Positions 9,488-21,772 of a stretch of DNA of 64,000 bases are shown here, in pieces (position 1 is the first letter of the stretch; the number at the start of each line of letters is the position of its first letter). A program made the translations under genes and the position numbers. The stretch spans positions 46,832 through 110,831 of the forward strand of contig JACCHR010000041.1 in assembly GCA_013433145.1 (NCBI GenBank), given 5' to 3'. The stretch comes from Ascaris suum (taxonomy: Eukaryota > Nematoda > Chromadorea > Rhabditida > Ascarididae). The notes below the pieces were generated by a model. That model searched no databases. It was not told the origin of the DNA and saw only the letters and a list, made by a program, of their open reading frames with translations.

Positions 9488-12208
9488 AGGGAGCGAGCAA
9501 CTTTGATATTAGATCTCTTCGCCAGAATCTCATAAATCGTTGCCTTTTATATTTCGATGACCTTATCGAGGGAATATGCTTCATTTTTCTGATTCTTGAA
9601 GGTATCAGTCAACAAATTAGTACTCTATCTTTTCGTTTTATCATTAATATTGGTCATATTTTATGCATAATGTAACCTTATTTTTCTTATTATCGATTTT
9701 TTGCGTTACTTCATGGCGAGATTTTCAAAAATTTTTTTCAATTCATATGATTTATGTAATATTAAGCGAATGCAGTAATTACCACCGATGTTCATCCTTG
9801 CGTACGCTTTTACCACGTGCTCTTATTCATAACACTTTGCATCTAAAGTAGCATTCAGTGATCTAGTTACTCCTACCGCTTTGTCAACTGAATTTGCATG
9901 TTTAGTAAGATCGAATCCAATGATCGCTAACTTAATTATATGACGACTAAGCAGATTTGAATATTTTTCTTAAAATATTGATCGTATAGCTCTCCCTCTT
10001 TGAAATGCTAGTGATTTTTCAATGATTCTCATCAAGTCAATTCAAAAGTTTTTGCCTGCTATAATTAAATGCAAAAATATTTCAAAACTGCCTGCTTGAA
10101 AACAATCTTTGAGTTCATTTCTCTGGATATTATCCGGAAAATATATTTAGAATGTAGTGTTGAAAGGAATTGAGAAGAGATGCAGCTGAGTGCACAAATT
10201 CGGGTGGCATACTCTTAGAGAGCGATATGCATCATTGCATAGATCAGTAGTAATTTAATGAAGACATCGAAATCCGCTAATGAGTCATGTCGATCTACTC
10301 CTTGAGCGACATTCTTATGCCTGCAGGGGATTTGTAGAAATTATTCTCGCTGCTATTCCATAAAATTCTCAATTGTGGAGTATAAAGTAATTGAGTTGAT
10401 TGAGATATTTATGATTAGTGTTTTTGAGTTGCCATATTCAAAGATTCATGGATATTTTCTAAATGGAAAAAAAATGGAAAACGGTGAGATAATTTACTGT
10501 GGATTTTCAAACGTGTGAATCACTTTCGCACATTTTTTTTCTTCAAACAGAGAAAATAAATTATTGATGAAATTGTTCATTAATAAATTTAACTTTGGAA
10601 TGTATGCAAATTCAAGAATATTCTCCCTCGTAAAGTCATCTTCGTTCAACTTCTTTATTTTCTTTTTTTTTACGAACTTTTTTTAAAAAAAAAAGAGCAT
10701 AGAGCAATTTTGAATATTTTTTTTTGTGTTGCTGAAATATTCAGCGCGATATGAATGAACTTTGCGAGTGTGTTGTTGAAAATATTGAATAAAGAAGTGA
10801 AGCAGAAATCAACGCCTCTCGAAAAATTTTCAACACATTGAAGCATGATTGCTAGCAACTCACTTCACACTATTCGTCGTTATAGTCATCATTTTGGGTG
10901 TTATGCTATTTGAGAGGAACGCTTCGTGGCGGGTAAAAAGATATTTATATTTTCAATGCCTTCACTTGAAAATTTGTTTTTTTTATTACATTTTTGAATA
11001 AAAAAAAACGAATGTTTTTGTTGAATGAATAAAAAATTCTTTAAAATAAAAATCACGTAAGCACCTAGCAGAGGTTTCATTATTATACTAGTGCCCATAT
11101 GCAAACGTTTTAACCATAAAATTTGGCAAGCATAATTCAAAACTAAGATAAGAACTAAACGACGTATATCGTATTCGCAGCACACATAAAGGAAGCTAGT
11201 TTCCTCTGTAATTCCTACCTTTCTACACCAATAAAGGACAAGAAGGTATAGGTGGTAAGAGAGCTGACGGTAAGCTGAGAATACCGTATAAGTGGGACTG
11301 TATAGAACGGCAGCGGAGTAATAAAGAGAATTTGAAAAAGTAGAGAGATTTTCGACGAGAAATTATTCGCGCAGAATTTTTAGCATCTTCGTTGTATTCA
11401 ACACAAAATTCACTCATGCACAGACAATTCAGTTGCGGCGCATATGTCATAATTAGCATTACAAGTTTTATATAGTGAAAGAGTTAGTTGTAGAGATGTT
11501 TTTCGATATTCTTGAGCCGAATTTCTCGCTGAAATTTTATTTAGAATGGTTGAAAAGTAATCGTGGCAACATACAAAGTTGTGAGAAAATTTTGGATCAA
11601 AAATAAGAATCGATAATTTTCAAGCAAAATTAATGTGAAGATTTCTCTCAAAAATCGGAGCGAAGTAGAAGGGGACGAATGATTTAGAGTTAGTTACTTG
11701 CGTTGTTCGAACATTCAACTTTCATCTTGTCTTCATCACTGTATATAACGAACATGAGCATAAGTTTTATGGAACGAAGCTTTAACTAACCAATTCATAT
11801 ATATTCTATAAAGCATCATGTTCGGTGTGACGACTATATTTTTGCTCATTTTTTGTGTGTGTGTGTGTATATGTTCAATGTGAAGTTTGAATGATTGTAT
11901 GTCGTTTCCGAATCTCATTCATGTAGTTCTCGGGTATCTAGTTGAAAAGCTTCACTTAACTTTGAAATATTCACTGCAAATACTCCATTGGAACATATGT
12001 GATTGTGTTGTTTTTTTGGGGAAAATCATCACATAAAATTCGAATAGCAATAAATTGGAGTCATTTGATATCCAAAACATAAGAGTTGATTACTTTCGAG
12101 AATTTTCGCTTTATATTTGCAGAGTATTCGAAAGTTTCGTTGGTATTGTGATAGTGGGAATTTTTTCACGGAATAGTTAGTGAAGAATGGGAGGTCTTAA
12201 CTTGTAAC
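9488..12208. other. No gene recognised
   Basis: AT-rich sequence with T-runs and a short (TG)n at about 11852-11868. The reading frames here are 60-95 codons, hydrophobic or Lys/Phe-rich, and look like by-products of base composition. No splice-flanked exon stood out. Confidence 0.5.
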
Positions 12209-12317
12209 GATTATGATCGTAGAGCAGCCCGATTGTGACCATAGAGCACTCGATTGTGACCATACAGCAATTCGATTGTGTCCATACAGCAGCTTGATTG
12301 TGACCATAGAACAGTTT
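12209..12317. repeat. Minisatellite, five copies of a 22-bp unit
   Basis: Five units of the form GATTGTGACCATAGAGCA(C/A)(T/C)(T/C) start at 12209, 12231, 12252, 12274 and 12296 (period 21-22). The copies differ at a few bases each, so the array is not new. Confidence 0.9.
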
Positions 12318-12863
12318 GCATTATGAAATGCTCTTATAAGTGTCGCTTTGATGCTATGAGTAGGGCATATTATATAAGGACTGTTATTTCCTATTCTATT
12401 CACACTCGATATTTCATCAGTTATCTTCTCGGTATATTGATTAAATATGGGACGGTTATCACTGCTCTATTATTTATTCAACGAATTTATGCTTGTTAGT
12501 TAAATTCGTTTCGACTAATATCACATAGAAATTCTCTCGCAGGGTGTCTGATTGCGTACTCTTTTCGTGCATTTTCTCTAGTTCACACAATTGTTGCACT
12601 TTTCTCGATCGCTCTAACAGCTTTCATTGATGTTGAATGTATGATTTATCACTATCGACTAGGATGTGTTGGTTTGAATTACGAAAGTTCTAAGGAAAAT
12701 ATTATGCATTGAATAGATTAAAATAACTATTTTTCAAGAATGAAATAATTACAATCTAATTGCATTCTCAACTGCCATTGATTGTTTCTTGTTAATGTTC
12801 TGGACAGGAGTTGATTCGATAAACGTAAACGTGACTCGAAAAATGAGCCCAATTTTTCTTTAA

Positions 12864-13106
12864 AATCGCGCAAGTTGTCGAATTTCTTATTTTTCAAATA
12901 TTTCTTGGGGGGATCTGAAAAGATGCCACTCCAAGGAAACTAAATCCAGATTATGTGACAAATGTGGTAATACTTCCCTATCTTCTCACGCAAGATATAC
13001 CGGTCCTTTAAGGCGACATATCGGTTCACCTTATTGTGAACAGGAGAATAATTTCTTCCTTCAGGTTTGGATGCAATTCACTGAAGGTTTTAAGCGAGGC
13101 GCTTGA
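12864..13106 (+). pseudogene. Zinc-finger-like coding remnant (BED/C2H2 type), possible transposase fragment
   Basis: An 80-codon open frame contains CDKCG, then about 17 residues, then TGPLRRHIGSPYC. The C-x2-C...H-x5-C arrangement with the TG-x-L-RRH core is what BED fingers of hAT-like transposases and some C2H2 proteins show. There is no ATG at the start, the frame ends at TGA 13104, and the following 400 bp (13110-13540) is unusually GC-rich for this window, yet broken in every frame. I read the whole as a decayed mobile-element gene. An exon of a host gene is possible but has no donor. Confidence 0.35.
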
Positions 13107-13160
13107 GATGCTGACATGTAGTGAAACGTTCACGACATTATTGTTGGCTTACAGCTGGTA

Positions 13161-13560
13161 TTGGTAGACCCTATGACAAATCCACCAGATATTGAGCGTC
13201 ATCTTTTTCGTGTCCAAGTTCTTTTCTCTTCGCGAGTTTCGACTTCTCTTCGGCATCTGCTTCCTAGTTTGGTTCGCACAGAGACATCACTTTTCGTGGG
13301 CGGTTGTCGAAACGACCATTGCCGGAAAAAAGTGCTTGACGGTCTGTCCATCGGAAGGATTCTTCTGTGTCAATTCCTGCGACATCCTGCAAACCAGCCT
13401 ATGCGAACTGCTTGATCTCGTCGAGATGACCACAGAAGATTATACCCATCGAGACTAATCGAATCGGTCACCTCATCGAGCGGAACTGGTAGAATGAGTG
13501 ACAGCGCGAAGCTCATTTCGAGCATCGTTGCCTAACGCCGGAAAAATGTTGCGGTGAATA
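13161..13560. other. GC-richer island of unknown nature
   Basis: This 400-bp stretch has a markedly higher GC content than its surroundings. It gives overlapping open frames of about 85 codons on the + strand and coding-like but interrupted frames on the - strand. It follows the zinc-finger remnant and may be the rest of the same decayed element. No motif is recognised. Confidence 0.4.
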
Positions 13561-16500
13561 TCACAATTCGAAATCATTAAGCACAACATGGCGAGCAAAA
13601 AATGAATTTCCGAATATTCGTTTAGAAATTTTCAACTTTGAACTATTCGAGAATTCAAATTAAAAAACCTCCATATTCAAATTTCCCTTGATCTAATGTT
13701 AAACATTAAAATAAGCTCAAATGGAAAGTAAAAAATGTTCTAAATAAAAGCAAGTTTTAAATTCTGGTCGAATCGGAATTACATAAATGGCAAGAATGAC
13801 TACACAAAAGGAAACATATATTTGCCTTTCAAATATTCTAGGAGATTTTGACGATAAAACGCTCAGCACTTTTGCTTCAATCTATTAGAGCTTTGGCAAA
13901 AATGCAGATAAACTAGAAATTAATTTGTGCTAAGAACTATATGAGTAACAAATAGAAAATACCCGCATTTGATATACTGTTTTATTGGAAGTATGTATAA
14001 AATATTTCAATAAATATATTATATAATTACGTAATATTTTCGCATAATGAATAATATAAACATTTAATGAATATATAAATGAGTAACATACGAGTAATGA
14101 ATGTAAGTAACATTATATACTATGCATGAAATCTACCAGCATATTGTATAACGATACTGAAGATACCAATAAATTTTTTGGCAGAGAAACAATATATATT
14201 CGAAAATATTTAAAATTTATTCATATTTTAACTTTTATTTAATGAAACAATTTTGTTATGGTTATGGGAATCGCCGTCAGTGTCTTCAATTTGTGGCAGA
14301 TAATAATGATGCAGAAAAAGAATATGAAAGCAATAATCCTATGAAGGTGGAAATTAAATACATATACAGAACGAGAATAACGCGACAATTTCTTACAAAA
14401 GAGAATATGTAAAAAGCGTGAATCTCTTCAGGAGTGATCGAGAACCTTTCTTATCTCAACGATCACATAATTGTCGCATTTTTTTTCGACGCACGTCTCA
14501 TATTGTTCTCATTGCAGATATATCCATCTGTTTATTATGCGACTCTTTGAAGAGAACTCCACATGTACAAAAGTCATCTGTCGGTTCGTCTGTTTGTCTG
14601 CGTGCATATCAGTCTGTTTGTTTGTCTGCTTATCTGCGTGCATACCAACACATTTGTTCATCGATATGTCTATTCTATAGTTTTCGTTCTGAACCAAGTG
14701 GAAAATTTGCTACTATAGAATTTGATTGTAAAACTGTAAAATTTGCTATGTATTGTGTGATCTATATCTTTGCTACTCTGAGGCAAACCTAAATCGTCTA
14801 ATTATCAGCAATATTAATATCGTTTAGCTGATCAAATAGGGGAATCCTCATTATTGAATAATCATTTTTGAAAAAATTCTTTAACGTTGTTCATATTTTA
14901 TTTTTTCTTTTTTTTAATGAGATAGATGTCATTTCAATTTGATTTATGAGATTCGAATTTAGTCAATTATCCGCAATCATTTTTTCGCACTCGTAATGTC
15001 CTATTGAATTGAATTTCTTTCTGCCTGAAAGGGCACATTAAAATATCTGGTGAATGTGAAATAATATAAATAATTAAAACAAAAAATATATATATAAAAT
15101 TACAAAATTTATTTACTTTTATTCCTTTCTCATTTTTTTTTCTCTGAACGAATCGATCAGCGAAAATTTCATCTTCAAGAAAGAGTATCCTCGCTATTCA
15201 TCTATAGATTTCAGTGATCAACATAAGCATTGATTCATTAAATGTTGCATACCTAATTAGGTAGAAAAACATGTTAGAGAACCGATTGAAGCGAAGAGCT
15301 TTTTTGTATAGGATGGTAACCTTTTAGAAGCGTAAGGAAATCAATGTTGATTCTTCACAAATCGTACATTTCCACACTCATATTTGTTAATTCTTATAAT
15401 CAGAGATAATTATTATTTTTTCTTTTCCGATATCGCAACGATGATGACATTATTTAATTTTTTTGGTCACATTTATCTGCTGGTAATATTGTATAATTAG
15501 TATATATCGTCATCAGTTGCTAACTAGTAATTATTAGTATCTAGGCTTATGAGCGGAAGGTACGTGAAGTGGGTACGCGAAATATAAGGAAGGGAGCAGA
15601 ATCAGAATAAGGAGGGCGGCGGGTTGGCGTCGTTGAAAACGTTGAAGAAGACAACATGATTGTCCCAGTCGGCCATATTTCTTCCTCTCAAGTTTGCTCG
15701 ATTAACTTCTCTTAGTTCCCACTTCTGCTCCCCGTCCCCCTCAACTCTCCCTACCCGACCTTCATGCCCTCTGATTCCCACCCTCATCCATCTCATACCC
15801 ACTGCACAAACCTTTTTATTCGGCCGTTGGCTTACATGTTGTCGGTCGATGATGCCGTATTACGGGGTCTTATTATGACAATGGTTTTCAGTATGACTAT
15901 TTCTTATTTATAGATGAGTCTCTCTGCTTCTACTAAATCTGTATCATGCAAAGAGTATCTCATTCAAAAATGCGCTGAAGTATATTGCAAACTGAAGACG
16001 TTATAAACACGCGCGAAGCTGTCTTTGACTAATTGCTATTGTTCCAAATGGAATGGGGGGAGCAGAGGAGAGGGGGAGGGGAGAGAGGGGGAGGGAGGAA
16101 TGCGAGCTTATCAATTGATAGCGATTCTATACAAAGATGATATGAAATGTTCAACAAAACTTGTGATTATATTCCAAAATTGATGTGTTTCTCAGAGACA
16201 GTGCTTCAATGAGAAATTAGGTATCATCGCAGTCGTACTGCAATCGAACGCTTCAATTTTTTTTTCCTAGTACTTGAACGCTAACAACAACACACTAAGT
16301 AATGAGATTCGTCATATATATTTCACTTTGAAGATGACTTTCATTTTCACTTAGACGCACTCCGTATTGAGTGAAATTTTCAATGAATTAGAGGGAATTT
16401 AAAAATGGAAAATGGAAAATTTTTGACGAAAAATTTAAGAAAAAATATTTGCAAAAGAAAATTTTTTCGACGTTTTATTTCGTCCAAAAATTGTCACTAA

Positions 16501-16777
16501 GGATTGCAAACTTTTTATTTTTTTTATTGGAATGATTCAAATACAATCATTATAAAGTGGTGGAAATTTTTTAATCGAGAGAATTATAAGCGCGGAAAAT
16601 ACGATATAAATAAAATTCCTAGTAGTTTTTTTTGCGTACATATGTGATATATGATTCCTATAATGTAAATTTTTATTTCGTTTTATTCAATCCAGAAAAT
16701 AAATATTTTTTGCTGCCAAACATTTCAATTTTCATGAAAATATTTTTTTTATATTTTCATTCATCTCATTTTTTTTT
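13561..16777. other. No gene recognised
   Basis: AT-rich intron or intergenic sequence. It contains a two-copy repeat of TGTTTGTCTGC...TCTGCGTGCATA (about 14578-14645), a C/T-rich tract at 15715-15800 and a G/A-rich tract at 16040-16105. Confidence 0.5.
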
Positions 16778-16912
<135 letters not shown>

Positions 16913-17585
16913 ATAATTATTAATAGCGAATATACGTATAGAGTAATTTTTTCTCGACTATTTGAAAATTATTGATTTTACAGTGAATGCATGCTAACTT
17001 TTTTTTTTAAATGATTCTTTAATTACCGTTTATTGCAAACATTACTTCTGTGTGTTCATATGCTATACGCTTTCGTAAATCTTTAGCTGTAAAAGTGTAC
17101 TATGATATGAGTGGTGTGTGCGCGCTTATCCACCATCATCCTATCTGCGCGCATATTCAAAATTGCGTCTGCGCGCATTTTTTGTGCCGTATCAGCAACT
17201 ATGTCCGATGTTTGTCTGTACGCGTGTTTGTATCTTTGCTTGTCTGTCTGATAATCTCAATTTGGAAGGACGTTATGCTGATCACCTAACTTCGAGAGTT
17301 ATGACTAGTGCATATCATAGGATGAGTTGTTGTGTCATCTTCTGTGTTGATCAACTAACTTCGAGAATATTTATAGGCATTTAAAGATAGAAAGAACTTG
17401 GACTATGCACAAGTCGAGTTCTACACTTTATTTCTATCTTACGAGCAAACAGCGAATCATTTACGAAAGGCTTATGCGAGTAGCCGAGTTGATTATGGAT
17501 TGTTCTGCTGCTAACCATCGAATTGCTTTGTAAATTTATTATTTATCCATAATTTGCGCAGTTGATTGTTAAGATATATGAATTG

Positions 17586-17630
17586 CAAAATGCGCATATC
17601 GTGCCAGGTGGTGTGGCGCGATTTTCCAAT
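17586..17630 (+). repeat. Dispersed repeat fragment, copy 1
   Basis: Contains GCGCATATCGTGCCA followed by an A/T-rich tail. The same core occurs at 46009-46025 and, more degenerate, at 53701-53745, always in the same orientation. Probably the conserved end of an old repeat family. Confidence 0.45.
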
Positions 17631-18241
17631 TATCTATAAGTTTTTCCTCAAAATAAGCCTATGAGACGCAATATCGCACTTGCGTCGTTACTTGGATCTA
17701 AGCATCGGTGACAGGATAACTCGCCATGTACTATAGTCGACATTGGAGCTTTGCCATTTGTTCAAGTACATGCTTAGCGCGCATAATTTCCCAACCTTTT
17801 TTAAAAGCTTTTTCCTCTCGTAGAGGGAGAATGAGTTGTGATGTTCCATCATATATTTTTATTTTTTTTCTACTCTTGAGACGACCATCATTGACTCCTC
17901 AATCGTTACCACAACCTCCTTCTCTATATTCTCATGCTGTTCCTCTTTCTCCTCTACTTTTCCTTTTTTTCCTCCTTCTGCAGCGAGTGAGGTAGGTGGC
18001 AAAGATATGTGCTGAACGAACGAGTGAAAAGCATAGCATAAACATAATTTCAAAGGAAGTGTTCGCTTCTTTTAATGTGCATGTATATATCAACGATATC
18101 GCTTCTTCGTTGATTTATTCACTTCATAGGTGAAACGATTTGTTAGAAATTTTAAAAATGTGATGTGCTGGATGCGCTCATAGGAGATATTTTTTGCGGG
18201 GGTTTATCACTTTCTTACTGCCGCATTTCTCTAATTGATAG

Positions 18242-18309
18242 TGAATTCCACTGAAATATATACTAATTCTGAGCATTTGGAAATGGCAGTGCAATTTTCA
18301 TTTGAACAG
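18242..18309 (+). CDS. Candidate exon between receptor and membrane-protein gene
   Basis: The acceptor is AATTGATAG at 18241 and the strong donor GAACAG|GTGAGT is at 18310. Two leading bases and 22 codons read NSTEIYTNSEHLEMAVQFSF and then EQ. It ends in phase 0, matching the phase-0 open frame that starts at 18942. It could be part of the receptor's divergent ligand-binding domain; I do not recognise the sequence. Confidence 0.4.
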
Positions 18310-18941
18310 GTGAGTTTTATTTAAACGCAAAACAATTCATTATGTGAGAAGTTTTTAAATAAACACATTTTTATTCGTGCATATTGCCTTGATACTTTGT
18401 CATAATCGTTTAGAAAATTTCATTTCTAGAGAAGCACAAAATCTGCAATCGGCATATTATTTGATATGCATTGATACTGACCAAACTCTGTCTTCCAATC
18501 CCCAGCCACCACTACCGCTTCGATGTGTAATCTTCTGTTGTATTGTAGTCGAAGAGCTTGAGCGCGTCGTCTCTCTCTCTTTCTTCTCCCCTCCCGAATC
18601 TCTCCCTCCCCTTTGATCTGCTGTCATTCAAGAGAGGGTTAGCATACTTTCGAAGAGGAGGTGCGACATCTTGAAATGTGAATATGATAGTGCAAAAGAT
18701 CTGTAAGCACCGTGCAGGTGATAGATGCCTTTTGTTTCTCGAAGAACAAGGTGTCAATGCATGCCATTTTCAAGTACTTTCTACCGTCTTATAAGCAAGC
18801 ACTTCAGAAATTTAACTTTGAATCGTTTCAGAATTAAAGAACTAAGTCCGAATGATATTCTCAGACGAATTTCAAGAGCTACATTTCTAATTTCCTCCTC
18901 GACAATATTCCTTCATAGATCGCATTTGCATTTCATTCTAG

Positions 18942-19082
18942 GTCATATCGCTTACAGAAGAGGAGACAAATGCCTTTGCAGAACCATATTCTAAACTGAC
19001 TCATAAGATACTTCGAAATAAGTGGGACTTATTGCCTAAAGAAATCTTGCAATCAGAAAATATTTTCATATTCGTTCATTGA
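18942..19082 (+). CDS. Candidate exon or terminal exon following 18242
   Basis: The acceptor CATTTCATTCTAG at 18941 is good. The frame runs in phase 0 for 46 codons to TGA: VISLTEEETNAFAEPYSKLT, then HKILRNKWDLLPKEILQS. The Glu/Lys-rich helical composition is coding-like. If TGA is the real end, this would be a last exon; no clear polyadenylation signal was found close behind. The receptor is the only known gene upstream on this strand. Confidence 0.35.
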   Translation, partial: VISLTEEETNAFAEPYSKLTHKILRNKWDLLPKEILQSENIFIFVH

Positions 19083-20519
19083 TTAAACTTCGATGATCAT
19101 CCATCAGTGTTGCTTCTCCAACAAGCACACAATTGCCATGACTTGTTTCTTCCATCCAATAATATGCAATCTACTGTCATATCATAACGTTACGTTTCTT
19201 CACGTCTTATTTCTATGTTATTTTATTCATATTTTTACGTTATTCACTTTTTTCAGCCTCGCAGCTGTATTTTTTTATCACGTTATTTTATAGTCACCTT
19301 GTATAGAAATTAAAAGCCAACCTTACTTTCTTAATTAATTTCACTACTACTCAAGAGAGATTTTCCCGATGCTTAGGTATTTATGAGTTGCAGTTTACCC
19401 GGCAAGTTTGGGAAGTATTGAAGCAAGTTATGAAATTTAATGGACATCTTCGACGTTAATGATTCGCACAACTCCTATAAGTATGTCTATCAACTTCAAG
19501 AGTAGCAAAAGACGCTTAAAATGCACGTCATGTGAATAGCACAAGAATCGATTACCCTGCAAAACTTAACGCGCTTAATGTTAAAATATTTGCAAAGTAA
19601 ATTGATTTATTCAAAATATAGTTGTTTGTATGGTTACGAATTAAAAAAAAATTTCTTTGTCGATTATTTATGAAAGTGGTGATATTCTCTTTGCAGCATT
19701 AATTTTAGCAGTTATATTTCCATATTAATTTCCACAAATATTATGCAAATTTTTTCACATTTCTAAATAACTGTAGTTGAATATATTCGCTATTGCTTGT
19801 GTATATTTACGAAAGCACTTTCAATATTTCATATTGCATCGCTAAAACAACACTCATCAACGATATGAAATTATTCTTGCTTAAATTTTTTTTTCCTTAT
19901 ATCTCTGTTAAATTTGTTCTTTAGAAACAGCACAAAAATATAGAGAGATTTATTACGCTATGAAGCATTGACTTTAGTGTGACGGAGAGATTGCACTGTT
20001 ATTAATTATGAAAACGTGCCAGAGTTGAACTTTTCTACGTGGGTAATTTGTCTACCCATTGCCTACCAAGTGACTGTAGTGATACACTTGCCCATTATGA
20101 TCTACCAACAAATGAGTACATAAATACCCCCTTATGGGCACTGACATGTTTAATGGTATGTTCGTTGATGGTGTCAACACAGCGCATTGCATCATATCGT
20201 TTATTTCGTCTATTCATTTGCGAGCAGCGATTGTGAACATTAGTCCAAATTTCGATTTTACCTAACGCTTAGTTTTTAGTAAGCGTTTATTTTTCATACA
20301 GTCGATGCATATAAATCACCTCCACGCTTTATTTACTCTAACAATATACGATATAGGAATTGGTCACTTTTGGTTATTTTTTGGAGAGAGACTCTTTGAC
20401 CAATTGAGCACTGAGAAATAAATTAACTATTTTAGAAAGTAGCTCTTCCCAAGTATTGGCAACTTTTTTCACAGTTCTTCAATGCGCTTTTTCTTTTCGG
20501 CTTCTTTTTTTTCTGTGAG
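19083..20519. other. No gene recognised
   Basis: AT-rich sequence with short hydrophobic frames only. No splice-bounded exon or RNA gene was seen. Confidence 0.5.
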
Positions 20520-20653
20520 GCACTTCACTTATGACGACTATTGATGACACTGAGCTGGACGATCCAGACGATGTTCCTCTATGCTTAGTTAACCGATGGT
20601 TTTCTTTAAACGAACTTCTGTACTGGATTACTGGATACGAAAATTATACATGA
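20520..20653 (+). CDS. Candidate exon or small ORF (40 codons from ATG)
   Basis: An ATG at 20531 opens 40 codons to TGA at 20651. They read MTTIDDTELDDPDDVPLCLV and continue with NRWFSLNELLYW. A pyrimidine-rich acceptor (TTTTTTCTGTGAG) lies 11 bases before the ATG, so it may be an internal exon instead. Acidic, with a Trp-containing helix; no family recognised. It lies about 1 kb upstream of the first exon of the membrane-protein gene and could be an alternative 5' part of it. Confidence 0.3.
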
Positions 20654-20700
20654 GATTTTGAATGCATAGAATGATCAAATGGTTTCGTGGATGAACTTTA

Positions 20701-20804
20701 TAAATATAAATATAAATATAAATATAAATATAAATATAATATAAATATAAATATAAATATAAATATAAATATAAATATAAATATAAATATAAATATAAAT
20801 ATAA

Positions 20805-20856
<52 letters not shown>
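20701..20856. repeat. (TAAATA)n followed by (AT)n
   Basis: About seventeen TAAATA hexamers with one slip, then a pure AT tract. Confidence 0.95.
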
Positions 20857-20861
<5 letters not shown>

Positions 20862-21669
20862 GCAATTTTTAGAGTTTATGTAATGATTTATCTTCTTGGA
20901 AGTGTAAATAATTGCTTAATTGAAAGCCTTGCTTGCATTCTAACTATAGTTTTATGGCCACTACTCAGGCTTAAAACTGTTACATCTATATACTTGAATT
21001 CGTATTTGAAAATATCGCATAATTTCTACGATTCATTAGATAAACACAAAGGTATGAAAGGTATTCTTAGAAGTTATTGAATGAATTATGAAAATCTTGC
21101 AGTAAATGAAATTTCTGCTTTGAATTATAGGCTTGAAAAAATTCATCACTTGAAATTGACCGATAATTTAGGCAGTTTTTTCTAAACCACCACCCAACCG
21201 CTGACTTGACCAATTTTTTATTGTTATAGAGATAGTCGTTGATCTGTTTTTTTTTAAATGAACTCTATAATACAATTTATAAAAACAGTTCAGCGCTATT
21301 CACTTAGCGCCTAATTTTCTATTCGTTATATTTGCAAATGAATTTGATATTCTTTAAAAGTTATTAATCGCTTAAATTTTCTCTTGGCTAATTCTAGATT
21401 TTTTTTGCTTTGCATTTCAGGAAGGTAACAAAATTAACCAACAGCTTCCGGTCTTTTTTTTTATTGGTGGATATTCCTCTTTCGCTTTTCGCAATGTCTA
21501 ATACATGAAGCTTATTTGATAACCGCCCTTTGGCGGTATACACACTTCCTATTCTTCCGCTATCGCTGATTCGCTGATTGAAGTGAAGTCGATCCTCTTG
21601 CCCCATTGTTGCAACTTCCTGATCGCTGAAACGAAATGAGAATCCGATCTACTTTATTGAAGTCGCATA

Positions 21670-21772
21670 ATGGTAGTCGGACGTTCGGGAGTTTTCGCTA
21701 AAAGTCGGCGACAATCAATGGCACCTGCAGCTTTTCAGCAGTTGCTACAATCTCGTCGATCGATCTCGAAAG
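21670..21772 (+). CDS. Membrane-protein gene, candidate first coding exon (A)
   Basis: An ATG in the context CATAATGG begins 34 codons plus one base, reading MVVGRSGVFAKSRRQSMAPA and then AFQQLLQSRRSISK. The donor is AAAG|GTGAGT at 21773. The sequence is basic and Ser/Arg-rich with RRQS and RRSIS motifs that resemble basophilic kinase sites. An in-frame TGA lies 12 bases before the ATG, which supports it as the start, although an internal acceptor is possible. The exon ends in phase 1 and the next exon (33218) starts with the two bases needed. Confidence 0.5.
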
